A stretch of 64,000 nucleotides of DNA, from assembly GCF_002135235.1 (NCBI RefSeq), contig NZ_NEGB01000003.1, forward strand, positions 248,001 to 312,000, read 5' to 3'. Position 1 is the stretch's first letter; the number at the start of each line of letters is the position of its first letter. The stretch is from Acinetobacter silvestris (GTDB lineage: Bacteria; Pseudomonadota; Gammaproteobacteria; Pseudomonadales; Moraxellaceae). The notes under the pieces were generated by a model. That model made no database searches. It saw only the letters and a list, made by a program, of their open reading frames with translations, and was not told where the DNA came from. The translations under genes and the position numbers were made by a program. Below are positions 1-9,925 of this stretch, piece by piece.

Positions 1-181
1 GCTCATACAAGTTTTATTGCCTTTTGCACCATTAGCAACGGAACTTTCCAAAGATGCAGCCAATCATGCATTGAGTGAAATGAAATCCGAAGATCCTCTT
101 GAATCTAAACATGTAGATAAAGAAACTGATTCTGTTAATAAAGAACAGTCTTCTCATTCTACCAAAAACCCTTTTTATTAA
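1..181 (+). CDS. cvpA: CvpA-like membrane protein, C-terminal end only
   Basis: An open frame enters from the left edge and ends with TAA at 179-181. The visible 59 residues start with a hydrophobic stretch (LIQVLLPFAPLATEL), continue into a charged Ser/Lys/Glu-rich tail and end in KNPFY. It lies 24 bp upstream of purF on the same strand. cvpA preceding purF is a widespread gammaproteobacterial arrangement, and the assignment rests mainly on that. The membrane domain lies outside the window, so the identity cannot be confirmed from the domain itself. Confidence 0.6.
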   Translation, partial: LIQVLLPFAPLATELSKDAANHALSEMKSEDPLESKHVDKETDSVNKEQSSHSTKNPFY

Positions 182-205
182 TCCTAGCTAGTCTGCGAGG
201 TAGTT

Positions 206-1747
206 ATGTGTGGAGTCGTTGGTATAGCCGGTAAAGCGCCTGTTAACCAAATGTTATTTGATGCGTTAACGATGTTACAACATCGTGGACAAGATGCAGC
301 TGGGATCGTGACTTGCCATAATGGTCGTCTTTTTTTAAGAAAAGACAATGGTATGGTCCGTGATGTATTTCATACACGTCACATGCGTGCATTATTAGGT
401 AACTATGGTATTGGCCACGTGCGTTATCCTACAGCGGGTTCGTCGAGCAGTGCTGAAGCGCAACCTTTTTATGTAAACTCTCCGTATGGGATTACATTGG
501 CGCATAATGGTAATTTAACCAATGCTGCTGAAATTCATGATGATTTATTCAAAACTGACTTACGTCATATGAATACTGATTCAGACTCAGAAGTTTTGTT
601 AAATGTCTTTGCGCATGAGCTACAAAAGTCAGCATCACTTGAGCCTACGCCAGCAGATATTTTTCATACCGTAAAGCGTGTCCATGAGCGTTGTAAAGGT
701 GCTTACGGTGTGGTTGCAATGATCACAGGACACGGAATTGTGGGATTCCGCGATCCAAATGGTATTCGTCCACTGATCTATGGTTCACGTTTAACTGAAT
801 CTGGTGAGAAAGAATATATTATTGCGTCTGAATCTGTTGCAATTACGGCATTGGGATTTAAAGTTGAGCGCGATATTGAGCCTGGAGAAGCGGTTTTTAT
901 TAACGCTAAAGGCGAATTATTTGCGCAACAATGTGCAGAAAATCCGCAATATCGTCCATGTATTTTTGAATATGTGTATTTTGCACGTCCAGATGCAACG
1001 ATTGATGGTATTTCTGTTTATAAAGCCCGTTTAAAAATGGGTGAAAAATTAGCGTATAGTATTTTACGTGAATGGGGTGAAGACCATGATGTCGATGTGG
1101 TCATTCCAATTCCAGATACCAGTCGTACTTCGGCAGTAGAGTTGGCCAGTATTTTAGGGGTGAAGTTCCGCGAAGGTTTTATGAAAAACCGTTATATCGG
1201 ACGTACCTTTATTATGCCTGGTCAACAACAGCGTGAAAAATCTGTGCGTCAAAAGCTCAATCCTGTTGAGCTTGAATTCAAAGATAAAAACGTTTTATTG
1301 GTCGATGATTCAATTGTTCGCGGCACCACCTGTAATGAAATTATTCAAATGGCGCGTGATGCTGGTGCCAAAAAAGTTTATTTCGCATCTGCTGCACCTA
1401 TGGTGAAATATCCAAACGTGTATGGTATTGATATGCCAGTTAAAGATGAATTGATTGCTTCTAACCGTAGTGTGGAAGAAATTGAGAAAATCATTGGTGC
1501 AGACCGTTTAATTTTCCAAAATTTGGAAGATTTAAAAGATGCTGTACGCACCAGTAAAGTACCAGCTGTAACTGAATTTGATTGTTCAGTATTTGATGGT
1601 CAATACGTAACTGGCGACATTGATGATGCTTATCTGGATAAACTGGAGCAAAATCGAAATGATTCTGCTAAGAAACAGAAAGACGGTTATATTGATGTCA
1701 ATATTGATGCTGCTTCAGTCGATTTAAGCGGTATCAAAGAAATGTAA
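206..1747 (+). CDS. purF: Amidophosphoribosyltransferase
   Basis: PurF catalyses the committed step of purine synthesis, making phosphoribosylamine from PRPP and glutamine in the cytoplasm. The 513-residue protein starts MCGVVGIAG, so Cys2 becomes the N-terminal nucleophile of the Ntn glutaminase domain (about residues 2-230). The phosphoribosyltransferase domain follows, with the PRPP-binding signature [13 protein letters not shown] near residue 365. Length and motif order match the family. The gene follows the cvpA-like frame by 24 bp and is closed by a strong terminator. Two further purine genes, purD and purH, lie about 20 kb away on the opposite strand. Confidence 0.98.
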   Translation: MCGVVGIAGKAPVNQMLFDALTMLQHRGQDAAGIVTCHNGRLFLRKDNGMVRDVFHTRHMRALLGNYGIGHVRYPTAGSSSSAEAQPFYVNSPYGITLAHNGNLTNAAEIHDDLFKTDLRHMNTDSDSEVLLNVFAHELQKSASLEPTPADIFHTVKRVHERCKGAYGVVAMITGHGIVGFRDPNGIRPLIYGSRLTESGEKEYIIASESVAITALGFKVERDIEPGEAVFINAKGELFAQQCAENPQYRPCIFEYVYFARPDATIDGISVYKARLKMGEKLAYSILREWGEDHDVDVVIPIPDTSRTSAVELASILGVKFREGFMKNRYIGRTFIMPGQQQREKSVRQKLNPVELEFKDKNVLLVDDSIVRGTTCNEIIQMARDAGAKKVYFASAAPMVKYPNVYGIDMPVKDELIASNRSVEEIEKIIGADRLIFQNLEDLKDAVRTSKVPAVTEFDCSVFDGQYVTGDIDDAYLDKLEQNRNDSAKKQKDGYIDVNIDAASVDLSGIKEM

Positions 1748-1768
1748 TTGTAGTTTGAATAAACAATT

Positions 1769-1796
1769 AAAAAAGCGGGTATTTCCCGCTTTTTTA
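1769..1796 (+). terminator. Rho-independent terminator of purF
   Basis: An A run leads into the stem AAAAGCGGG, a short loop, then CCCGCTTTTTT, about 22 bp after the purF stop. The GC-rich stem and T tract are typical of intrinsic termination. Confidence 0.85.
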
Positions 1797-1885
1797 ATTT
1801 AAGATAAATGGGTCTGCTGGAACATTCATTCTTGTATTTTTTTTTCACATCATGGGATGAATGATCATGCGCCAGAAGCAATGTA

Positions 1886-3787
1886 ATGGGGAATTTTACA
1901 TTGAAAGAAGTCAGTTATTATTTCATTAAAAACAAAAATATGCTGTGGTCTGCAAGTATTTGTTTGCTTGCGGTTATTTTAACCATTTTTATTTTAAATG
2001 CTATTTTGGGTTTATTGGTTTATTACCTTGATCCTACTCAATCCATTTTCTGGAATTTTTTAAGCCCTTATTTGGTTTGTCTATTACTTTTGGTCATGGG
2101 CGGCTCTATTGCCTATGAATTTTATGTTTTTCGTTCAGGTGGTCATTCACTGGCGAAGCAACTCAATGCAAGACGTTTAAGTCTTGTTGAAAGCACACCA
2201 GAAGAAAGCATCGCTTTAAGATTGACGGATAAACTTGCAGTCAGTTTTGGTATAGATTTACCAGCAGTGTATGTTTTGCCCGATGAAGTGGGGGTTAATG
2301 CGCTGACGGCAGGTTATCATCCTAAAGATACTGTTATTATTTTAACATGGGGTGCATTACAGAATCTTGATGAGCTTGAACTTTATGGTTTATTGGGGCA
2401 TGAGTTTAATCAAATTTTATCGGGCGAGGCGAATGAAAATACGCGCTTAAAAATTTTGTATAGTGGCTTAACCACATTTAGCCAGTGGGGCAGTAAAATT
2501 GCAAAGCAGGGATTTAATCGCTATAGAGAGACGCGACATAAGTTTGAAACCAGTTTTGTCGCAGTCGGTGGGGTAATTTGGTTAATTGGAAGTATGGGGA
2601 TTCTGATTACTCGCTTAATTAAATATTTTACCTTGGGTGGGCGTACTTTTTATAATGATCATAAGACTAAACGTCTATTGCTAAATAATGCCAATATTCA
2701 AACGTTATTAAGAATTTATGTACATCATGCCGGTTCACAAATTCATAGTGAGTATTCCGAAGCGATTGCACATATGTGTTTTGCAAATTCACTTAGCCCA
2801 CAAAGTTGGTTGAACATCCATCCAAGCATTGAAGATCGTATTTATGAACTTAATCCAACACTTTTACAAGATTTACAGTTAGAAAATTTAAAAAAATTAA
2901 AAAGTCAGCCGTTATTTAGTTTGCTACGTCCATTAGAGGAGATTAATGCTGAGGTTTATAATCCGTGGGTTTCTCCACAACCATTGCCTTTGCTACGTTT
3001 GTCACCGATTAGTTTTGCTTTAAATGATGCAATCAAACCGCTTAATCCAGAAGTTAGACAGCATTCAGAACGTCCAGAGCTGATTCAGCGTGCTATGCAA
3101 ACAGCAACGGGTTCGCGTGAGGTGATGGTTGCGATTCTTATGATTCGTCAATATCGCGAGTTTATTCCCTCTGGTGCTGAAGTCAGTCGAGCGATTGTGG
3201 ACTCATTGCTGCATTTAGATGGTCGTATTCATATTCAAATTTTTCATGATGCATGTGCAAATTTAGGCAATATGCCTGCGACGAGCGCACGTCAATTTAT
3301 TACTAAACTGGCTAAAATTATTCAAGAAGATGGTGAAATTGGGCTTTTGGATGCGTTATTGATTGAGCGAGTAAAATTTGAGTTAAATCTTTTACCCATG
3401 CACACACCATCATCATTAGAAATTGTAAAGCCGCAAATTGTTCGGTTGATTGATGCATTGTTACATGTACAACAAATTAATAGTGCAAATCAACTAGATG
3501 TACGCTATCAAATTTTAGAGCGCGTATTAAATAAAGAAGAGTTGGAGTTATTTGAGGAAATTTCTGATGAGCCGATTGATTTGGGTGAAATTGTCAATGA
3601 TATTGCGGGGCTATTACTCAGAGATCGGTTAAGTATTTTAGGTGTTGCTGAAATTTGCTTATGGAATGATCGAATCATTACTCAGGATGAATTGGATGTT
3701 TTGGAGTTGTTGTATTGGCGCTTAGGTTTTGAAACCAATGAGATGATTGAGCTGATGCAAAAGAAAAATAGCATTATGATTGTTTGA
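1886..3787 (+). CDS. M48-like membrane protein with altered zinc motif
   Basis: The 633-residue protein has two N-terminal transmembrane segments (about 20-44 and 58-77), an M48 peptidase-like region, a further hydrophobic segment near 225-245, and a long soluble C-terminal part. The layout resembles large HtpX-like M48 proteins and a HPSIEDRI motif typical of the family is present. The zinc-binding HExxH is changed to H172-E173-F-N-Q176, so one histidine ligand is missing, and no clear second-helix glutamate motif (usually RExxAD) is seen. It may therefore be a non-catalytic relative. The ATG at 1886 has only a weak ribosome-binding site. It appears monocistronic, and no substrate can be inferred. 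Confidence 0.7.
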   Translation: MGNFTLKEVSYYFIKNKNMLWSASICLLAVILTIFILNAILGLLVYYLDPTQSIFWNFLSPYLVCLLLLVMGGSIAYEFYVFRSGGHSLAKQLNARRLSLVESTPEESIALRLTDKLAVSFGIDLPAVYVLPDEVGVNALTAGYHPKDTVIILTWGALQNLDELELYGLLGHEFNQILSGEANENTRLKILYSGLTTFSQWGSKIAKQGFNRYRETRHKFETSFVAVGGVIWLIGSMGILITRLIKYFTLGGRTFYNDHKTKRLLLNNANIQTLLRIYVHHAGSQIHSEYSEAIAHMCFANSLSPQSWLNIHPSIEDRIYELNPTLLQDLQLENLKKLKSQPLFSLLRPLEEINAEVYNPWVSPQPLPLLRLSPISFALNDAIKPLNPEVRQHSERPELIQRAMQTATGSREVMVAILMIRQYREFIPSGAEVSRAIVDSLLHLDGRIHIQIFHDACANLGNMPATSARQFITKLAKIIQEDGEIGLLDALLIERVKFELNLLPMHTPSSLEIVKPQIVRLIDALLHVQQINSANQLDVRYQILERVLNKEELELFEEISDEPIDLGEIVNDIAGLLLRDRLSILGVAEICLWNDRIITQDELDVLELLYWRLGFETNEMIELMQKKNSIMIV

Positions 3788-3898
3788 TGTGAATCTTTAT
3801 AGCTATAAATATTTGCTGATGTCATTTTTTCATTAGTATAAAACACAGTAAATACTTTAAAAATTCGTTAAAATGCTGCTCAGAGAAATGATGACTAG

Positions 3899-4600
3899 AT
3901 GGCGATGAATGTAAATAGGGTTGAACATCAGCGGAGTGTTTTGGCTGCTTTAGGTATTGATATTTGGATGCCGAAGAGTGGTGTGCAAGCTAGAAGCTAT
4001 CAGAATACCTTATACCGCGATGTTGTAATGCCTGAAGCTTTACCTGTTGTAGTTGTGCCTGAAATTAATTTTCAAGCAGCAATACCACTCGCCACAATGC
4101 CGGATCAACAGGTCATGCGGCAAGCTGACGTGACTATACTACGTGTAGATGAGAATTCACAGCCTTCAAATACCATTCGGCCATTACAAAATATTAAAGA
4201 AACTGCCAAAGAATTAAAAAATGATATAGAGCTTTCTACATTATTAAAAATTGATGCATTTGAATTGCAGGCCTATTGCTTAGAGCATTGTGTGTTGGTG
4301 ATTAATGCAACACAGCTCAGTGCTGAGCAATTACAACTATGGCGCAATATACGGACAGCTAAAATAGGCACATATGCGGAATTGAAATGGCCATTTCCTT
4401 TACTGCAATTTCAAGATGCTCGTGGCGCATATCTATATATACAAGGTTTTTTGGATGCTTTAACGCAAGATAAACAAGTACTGGGTCTGGGTGAAATTCC
4501 GCATTGGCATAATCAAAAAATCATAGCATTAGCGAGTTTACAAGACATGCTAGATCAACCCATATTAAAAAAACGATTATGGCAATTTATGCAAAATTAG
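3899..4600 (+). CDS. holD: Probable cryptic DNA polymerase III psi subunit (HolD-like)
   Basis: The 233-residue protein has no signal peptide or membrane segment. Its N-terminus (about residues 7-24, RVEHQRSVLAALGIDIWMP) fits the hallmark of psi subunits, a short helix followed by LGI-x-x-W. The C-terminal half alternates hydrophobic strands and helices and ends LKKRLWQFMQN, reminiscent of the psi C-terminus. Pseudomonad psi is similarly longer and very divergent, and was recognised only biochemically. Psi would bridge the clamp loader through chi and SSB. The gene stands alone, 47 bp before a dehydrogenase, and is not followed by rimI as in many relatives. The assignment is inference from a short motif; otherwise it is a conserved hypothetical. 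Confidence 0.45.
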   Translation: MAMNVNRVEHQRSVLAALGIDIWMPKSGVQARSYQNTLYRDVVMPEALPVVVVPEINFQAAIPLATMPDQQVMRQADVTILRVDENSQPSNTIRPLQNIKETAKELKNDIELSTLLKIDAFELQAYCLEHCVLVINATQLSAEQLQLWRNIRTAKIGTYAELKWPFPLLQFQDARGAYLYIQGFLDALTQDKQVLGLGEIPHWHNQKIIALASLQDMLDQPILKKRLWQFMQN

Positions 4601-4647
4601 GGTATTAAATTTAAGTTATTAAAATAATAGAGTTAAATGGATCTGTC

Positions 4648-5616
4648 ATGCGTAAAAAAGTTGTGGTATTTAGTCAAATTGATTCGGAAATATTAAGTCG
4701 CTTACAAGCTCAATATGAAGTGGTGCAGATTAGTCCTAAGTTGGGTGATGTAAATACGCAAATTCAAACTGCTGTACAAGATGCGGATGGCATGATTGGT
4801 GCAGGTCGACTGTTAAATGCATCTAATTTGTCAGCGGCTAAACAACTAAAAATAATTTCATCTGTGAGTGTTGGTTATGATAATTATGATGTGAATTATC
4901 TTAATTCACATCATATTTGGCTTGCGCATACACCACATGTACTCACTGAGACTACGGCAGATTTGGCTTTTACTTTGTTGATGAGTGCTGCCCGCCAAGT
5001 ACCTGCATTAGATCAATGGACTAAGCAAGGTGAGTGGAAACGGACGGTTGGCGAAGCGCAATTTGGTCAAGGTATTTTTGGAAAAACGCTCGGTATTATT
5101 GGTTTAGGAAATATTGGTACTGCAATTGCACGACGTGGTTTTCACGGTTTTAATATGAATATTTTGTATCATAATCGACATGAAAAATTAGAGTTGGCTC
5201 AAGCTTTAAGTGCACAGTATCGAAGTTTAAATGAGCTGTTACAACAGTCTGATTTTGTGGTGGTTGCAGTCGATTTAAATGATGACTCTAAAGAGTTGAT
5301 TGGTGTAGAAGAGTTTGCACAAATGCAAAAGCATGCAGTTTTTGTCAATATTGCTCGTGGTTCGGTAATCAATGAGCAGGCGTTAATTGATACATTAAAA
5401 AATAATCAAATTTTTGCAGCAGGTTTGGATGTTTATAAGAAAGAGCCATTACAAGTTTCTGAGTTATTTGATTTAAATAATGTTGTGACTTTGCCACATA
5501 TAGGCTCAGCAACGGCTGAAACACGTCAACAAATGGCTGAACTTGCATATCGGAATTTGGTTGATGTGTTGGAAGGGAGAACACCCCGTTATTTGGTAAA
5601 TCCACAGTTTAGTTAA
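4648..5616 (+). CDS. ghrB: D-isomer-specific 2-hydroxyacid dehydrogenase (glyoxylate/hydroxypyruvate reductase type)
   Basis: The 322-residue cytoplasmic enzyme has the two-lobed fold of NAD(P)-dependent 2-hydroxyacid dehydrogenases. The nucleotide-binding GLGNIG lies at about 152-157. The catalytic triad is visible as Arg237 (in NIARGS), Glu266 and His284 (in LPHIGSAT). The HNRHE sequence after the second strand of the Rossmann fold has basic residues typical of NADPH preference. GhrB-type enzymes reduce glyoxylate, hydroxypyruvate or 2-ketogluconate; the exact substrate cannot be read from sequence. The start is ATG, and the gene lies 47 bp after the HolD-like gene. Confidence 0.8.
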   Translation: MRKKVVVFSQIDSEILSRLQAQYEVVQISPKLGDVNTQIQTAVQDADGMIGAGRLLNASNLSAAKQLKIISSVSVGYDNYDVNYLNSHHIWLAHTPHVLTETTADLAFTLLMSAARQVPALDQWTKQGEWKRTVGEAQFGQGIFGKTLGIIGLGNIGTAIARRGFHGFNMNILYHNRHEKLELAQALSAQYRSLNELLQQSDFVVVAVDLNDDSKELIGVEEFAQMQKHAVFVNIARGSVINEQALIDTLKNNQIFAAGLDVYKKEPLQVSELFDLNNVVTLPHIGSATAETRQQMAELAYRNLVDVLEGRTPRYLVNPQFS

Positions 5617-5695
5617 AACAACATAACACTTCATTGCAAATGTGTTCAAAATTCAATGTTATAGTTGATTGGTCGAATACTTTTGAGTTCATGCT

Positions 5696-7135
5696 TTGAA
5701 AAAAACTTTACTTGCCTTGGGTCTAAGTTTGAGTGCAGTCATAAGTTCTGCGGATGATTTTAGTTCGGTTAAAGTGCCACAGTTTGACGTACCTGAAATA
5801 GGCGGTGGAGTTGGTTTAATTGATCAACAAAAAGAAAAAATGATTGGAGAAAAAGTTTTTCGTGAAGTCCATCATCAGTTTTCGACGATTCAAGATCCAT
5901 GGTTAGAAGATCAGTTTATGTTGGTTTTCACGCGGATTCTGAGTCAGACTCAGCTTGGGCAACCGATTGGTCTTATTGTGGTTAAAGATCCTCAGATCAA
6001 TGCTTTTGCTGTACCAGGCGGTTTATTCGCACTAAATAGCGGTATGGTGACTTCGTCAAAAAGTATGGATGAAGTGGCGGGAGTGATGGCACATGAGATT
6101 GCGCACGTAGCTCAACGGCATTACAGTCGTTCACAAGAAGCATTTAAAGGGCAGGGTTTATTGGCACTTGCAGGCATTGTTGTAGGAGCAGTACTTGCTT
6201 CTAAGGCCGATGGTGAATTGGGTGGTGCAATGATGCTCGGTACCCAAGCAGCATTGCTAGATCGTCAGTTGAGTTATAGCCGGAATCAAGAGCGTGAAGC
6301 AGATCGTATTGGGATGCAGTTTATGTATAGCTCAGGTTATAACCCTGAAAGTATGGCAGATTTTTTTGAAACTATGAATCGTGCAACCAGTCGGCTCAGT
6401 TTTTTGCCCGATTTTTGGTTAACTCATCCATTAACCACGGAACGCATGAGCGAAGCGAGATTAAGAGCTAATCAATTTCCGCATGTACCTTTGAGTAATA
6501 ATCAGCAAGAATTTGAAATTATTAAATGGTATACCAGTGTTATTTCAGATCAAGCCAATGAACAGCAATTAAAAATACTGGCTCAGCAAAAAAAATATGC
6601 TGGTTTAGTCGCTTTAAGTGCATTTTATTTAAGACAGGGCGATTTTGTTCAAGCACAGCAACAGCTTGATTATGCAAAGCAGATGAATAACGAGCATAAT
6701 TTAGTGAGTTTGATTCAAGCAGATATTTATTTAGGCCAAAATAAAGTTGATGATGCATATCAATCTATAATTAATAAACAAAGAACAATGCCTGAAAATA
6801 GAGCACTGGCATATAAATTAGTTGAAATTTATATTCGTCAGAACAAACCAAAAGATGCTGAAAAAATGGTTAACCGCTTTATTAATAAAAATAATCGTGA
6901 TGTTTCAGGCTGGTTGTTATTACAACAAGCTGCAAATTTAGAAAAAGAAAATCCGATGCGAACTATAAATGTGCTTCGAAATCGTGCTGAAGCTCAATAT
7001 TGGTCTGGTGATGAGGAAAATGCAATTAAATCATTATTACATGCTCAACGTTTAGCAAAAGGCAATAATGCGATGACTGCTAAAGTTGATGCACGTTTAA
7101 AAACAATGCAGGATGAGCGTAAATTAAAAATATAA
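5696..7135 (+). CDS. bepA: BepA-like periplasmic M48 metalloprotease with TPR region
   Basis: The start codon is TTG at 5696, since the ATG at 5691 is in another frame and closes at once. A signal peptide (MKKTLLALGLSLSAVISSA) opens the protein. The M48 domain carries an intact zinc site H133-E134-x-x-H137 (HEIAH) and the downstream NQEREADRIGMQF motif supplying the third ligand. Residues from about 270 to the end are helical and TPR-like. This matches BepA/YfgC, a periplasmic protease/chaperone that oversees LptD and BAM assembly at the outer membrane. At 479 residues it is the usual family length. Unlike the M48-like protein at 1886 its active site is complete. Confidence 0.85.
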   Translation: MKKTLLALGLSLSAVISSADDFSSVKVPQFDVPEIGGGVGLIDQQKEKMIGEKVFREVHHQFSTIQDPWLEDQFMLVFTRILSQTQLGQPIGLIVVKDPQINAFAVPGGLFALNSGMVTSSKSMDEVAGVMAHEIAHVAQRHYSRSQEAFKGQGLLALAGIVVGAVLASKADGELGGAMMLGTQAALLDRQLSYSRNQEREADRIGMQFMYSSGYNPESMADFFETMNRATSRLSFLPDFWLTHPLTTERMSEARLRANQFPHVPLSNNQQEFEIIKWYTSVISDQANEQQLKILAQQKKYAGLVALSAFYLRQGDFVQAQQQLDYAKQMNNEHNLVSLIQADIYLGQNKVDDAYQSIINKQRTMPENRALAYKLVEIYIRQNKPKDAEKMVNRFINKNNRDVSGWLLLQQAANLEKENPMRTINVLRNRAEAQYWSGDEENAIKSLLHAQRLAKGNNAMTAKVDARLKTMQDERKLKI

Positions 7136-7155
7136 ATTTGATTGAGCGATGAATC

Positions 7156-7437
7156 ATGAAGATATTCTTATTTATATTGATGTTAGGCTTAAATCCATCA
7201 ATAATTTTACACAAGAAGTGGGGGGAGATATCTGATGAGTTAAATGCTTTATTCAACCAAATGAATGAACGGTATGGCCTGCAATTTGAAATAAGAGTGA
7301 ATTAAGTAATTGGAGAGCGTTTAATTGGTACTGAAATTAAAAATGATAATCGAGAAAAATCTATAACAAAAATAACTTATATGCAATATTTTAAAATTGT
7401 TGAAAATTTAAAATTTGGCTGTCAATATTACTCATGA
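7156..7437 (+). pseudogene. Decayed small secreted-protein gene with in-frame stop
   Basis: An ATG at 7156 opens a frame with a hydrophobic start (MKIFLFILMLGL) that stops at TAA 7303-7305 after 49 codons. The same frame then stays open for another 43 codons to TGA 7435-7437. Bridging the stop gives a coherent polypeptide of about 93 residues rich in Lys, Ile and Asn. This could be a small gene inactivated by one nonsense change or a real 49-residue peptide. No family is recognised. It lies between bepA and another small secreted protein. Confidence 0.3.
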
Positions 7438-7537
7438 TTAAGCAATAAGATTATTGGGAAATAAAAATTAACTATCTATTTTTCTTGGAAAAAGATAATC
7501 TTATTCATAAATTTATAGATAAAACTTTTTACATTAT

Positions 7538-7900
7538 ATGAAAAAATTTATAATGGCTTTAGTTGTAATGTTGGGTTCTGCTCAAGCATTTTCAGCTAAT
7601 GTGCCTGAGCGCTATGTTCGTGATATTGAAAAAATTTCTGCGCAATATAATACAGATATGAAAATTTTTTTGAAGAGTTTAAGTCCGCAACTTAAGCAAT
7701 TTAATCCACAGCAACAAACGCAATTTTGTGGAATTGTTAAACAGTATGTTGACGATATGTATAAAACGACTGATCAGAATAGAGAATATTTACCACTTTC
7801 TTATACGTCTCTAACAAAGCTGGATGTAATAAATAAAGTCATGGCATCGCCAGAGATGCAAATTTTAAAGCAATATAATATTCAGTGTGATTTGAAATAA
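7538..7900 (+). CDS. Small secreted protein of unknown function
   Basis: The 120-residue protein begins with a clear signal peptide (MKKFIMALVVMLGSAQAFSA) with cleavage expected after AFSA. The mature part is about 100 residues, mostly helical, with two cysteines (in QFCGIV and near the C-terminus, IQCDLK) that could form a disulfide in the periplasm. No ribosome-binding site of note precedes the ATG. I do not recognise the family. Confidence 0.7.
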   Translation: MKKFIMALVVMLGSAQAFSANVPERYVRDIEKISAQYNTDMKIFLKSLSPQLKQFNPQQQTQFCGIVKQYVDDMYKTTDQNREYLPLSYTSLTKLDVINKVMASPEMQILKQYNIQCDLK

Positions 7901-8050
7901 TTATTAAATGATTAGTTATTTGAAATAAAGCAGGGTTTTGCAAAACATTTGAATAAAAATATAGAATGGAAAAATCTGGGCTATTTAATCAATTATTTTA
8001 GGATTAAATAGTCCAAATCAAACAAAAATTATAAAGATGAATGGCTGGGA

Positions 8051-8497
8051 TTATGCAAGTTTTGCTTTAATTTTTGCAGAAACCTGTGCAGGATCGGCAC
8101 GCCCGGCTATGATCGGACGTAGAGAATTCATCACCTTACCCATATCTTTCATGCTAGTAGCTTCTTGCGCAAGAATAGTTTGCGCAATGATTGAATCAAG
8201 TTCTTCCTCAGTCATAGCTGCTGGTAGAAATTGAGAGATAATCTCAACTTCGGCTTGTTCCTTACTAGCTAAGTCTTGTCGATTAGCACCTTCGAAGGCT
8301 TTAATCGATTCTTTACGTTGTTTGATTTGCTTTTCAATGACCGCAAGAACTCGACTATCATCAAGCTCTACGCGTTCATCGATTTCAATTTGCTTAATTG
8401 CTGCTTGTAGACCACGTAGAACCATTACTGTTGCCATATCTTTGGCACGCATAGAAATTTTCAATGCATCAGTAATTTGGGTTTTTAAAGTCGTCAT
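8051..8497 (-). CDS. yqeY: YqeY/GatB-domain protein
   Basis: The 148-residue soluble protein matches the YqeY family (MRAKDMATVMVLRGLQAAIK, then the C-terminal GatB/YqeY helical domain ending AKIKAKLA). The C-terminal domain resembles the tRNA-binding tail of GatB, but the cellular role is not established. It lies 36 bp downstream of rpsU on the same strand. The rpsU-yqeY pairing is common in proteobacteria. Confidence 0.88.
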   Translation of the reverse strand: MTTLKTQITDALKISMRAKDMATVMVLRGLQAAIKQIEIDERVELDDSRVLAVIEKQIKQRKESIKAFEGANRQDLASKEQAEVEIISQFLPAAMTEEELDSIIAQTILAQEATSMKDMGKVMNSLRPIIAGRADPAQVSAKIKAKLA

Positions 8498-8533
8498 ATT
8501 TTATCCAAGCAGTTAATTAGTCACAAATTAATT

Positions 8534-8749
8534 TTAGTAAAGGCGAGTAGTACGTACAGATTCACGCGCCAATTTCTTTTGGTAGCGTTTAACTGCAGCA
8601 GCTTTTTTGCGTTTACGTTCTTGAGTTGGTTTTTCATAGAATTCGCGTTTACGAACATCAGCTAAAACACCCGCTTTTTCGCATGAACGTTTGAAACGAC
8701 GGATAGCTACGTCTACTGGTTCGCCTTCTTTCAATTTAACTTGTGGCAT
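8534..8749 (-). CDS. rpsU: 30S ribosomal protein S21
   Basis: The 71-residue basic protein matches S21 over its length ([19 protein letters not shown] at the start, a [14 protein letters not shown] basic tail, and RTTRLY at the end). S21 binds the 30S platform near the 3' end of 16S rRNA and helps initiation. It is first of an rpsU-yqeY pair and divergent from tsaD, which shares the 145-bp promoter region. The classic rpsU-dnaG-rpoD order is not present here. Confidence 0.97.
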
Positions 8750-8894
8750 GAAGAATCCTCATTAAGTTATGGATAAGATCTAGGCTGGATTGCCCAAGAT
8801 CGCAAGTGAAGGACAGTATTTTACTCATTTACATCTCATACCACAAGTCTATAATAGCTTTGGCAAAATTTAGATACAGGCAATAGGTAGTTTA

Positions 8895-9911
8895 ATGATC
8901 GTTCTTGGCTTGGAAACTTCCTGTGATGAAACAGGTTTAGCACTTTATGACAGTGAAGTCGGCTTAAGAGGACAAGTACTTTATAGTCAGATTAAACTAC
9001 ATGCAGAATATGGTGGCGTGGTGCCTGAACTGGCCTCCCGTGACCATGTTCGTAAGCTTGTGCCTTTAATTAATCAACTGCTTGAAGAAAGTAATATTCA
9101 AAAATCACAGATTGATGCGATTGCGTATACGCGTGGCCCGGGTTTAATGGGTGCGTTGATGACGGGTGCATTGTTTGGGCGGACTTTGGCTTTTGCTTTA
9201 AATAAACCTGCTATTGGTGTACATCACATGGAAGGGCACATGCTTGCCCCTTTGTTATCTAAAACACCACCAGAATTCCCATTTGTCGCTTTATTGGTCT
9301 CGGGTGGACATACCCAGCTCATGGCAGCGCATGGTATTGGTCAATATGAACTGCTTGGCGAGTCGATAGATGATGCGGCAGGTGAGGCTTTTGATAAAGT
9401 TGCAAAAATGATGGGCTTGGCTTATCCAGGTGGGCCAAATATTGCTAAATTAGCCTTACAAGGTAGTGCAACTGCTTTTGATTTTCCACGTCCAATGTTA
9501 CATCAAGGTTTAGATTTCTCTTTTAGTGGTTTAAAAACATCGGTTTCAAATCAGTTAAAAAAAGTGGAAGGTCAAGGCCGAGAAGCAGACATTGCTGCCT
9601 CTTTTCAAGAAGCTTTGGTAGATACTTTGGTGAAAAAATCGGTTAAAGCTTTGAAGCAAACGGGTTTAAAGCGTTTGGTGATTGCAGGTGGTGTCAGTGC
9701 CAACTCACGTTTGCGTGAGCGTTTAGAAGCCGATTTAGCGAAAATTAAAGCGACGGTTTACTATGCAGAACCTGCATTATGTACTGATAACGGTGCCATG
9801 ATTGCTTTTGCTGGTTATCAGCGTTTAAAAGCGGGTCAACACGATGGGTTATCGGTAACGACGACACCGCGCTGGCCGATGACGGAATTGACCAATCCTG
9901 AACAGGGGTAA
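8895..9911 (+). CDS. tsaD: tRNA N6-threonylcarbamoyladenosine transferase
   Basis: TsaD transfers threonylcarbamoyl to A37 of ANN-decoding tRNAs, with TsaB, TsaC and TsaE. The 338-residue protein has the ASKHA/Kae1 fold, starting [14 protein letters not shown]. The metal-binding histidines are His111 and His115 (HHMEGH), and the nucleotide-binding segments SGGHTQL and [13 protein letters not shown] are present. Length and start match the family. A terminator follows 15 bp after the stop. Confidence 0.97.
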   Translation: MIVLGLETSCDETGLALYDSEVGLRGQVLYSQIKLHAEYGGVVPELASRDHVRKLVPLINQLLEESNIQKSQIDAIAYTRGPGLMGALMTGALFGRTLAFALNKPAIGVHHMEGHMLAPLLSKTPPEFPFVALLVSGGHTQLMAAHGIGQYELLGESIDDAAGEAFDKVAKMMGLAYPGGPNIAKLALQGSATAFDFPRPMLHQGLDFSFSGLKTSVSNQLKKVEGQGREADIAASFQEALVDTLVKKSVKALKQTGLKRLVIAGGVSANSRLRERLEADLAKIKATVYYAEPALCTDNGAMIAFAGYQRLKAGQHDGLSVTTTPRWPMTELTNPEQG

Positions 9912-9925
9912 ATATTGAGATTTTG

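Noticed and set aside
8037-8516. Plus-strand frames opposite yqeY
   Set aside because: They are antisense shadows of yqeY without ribosome-binding sites or family resemblance.
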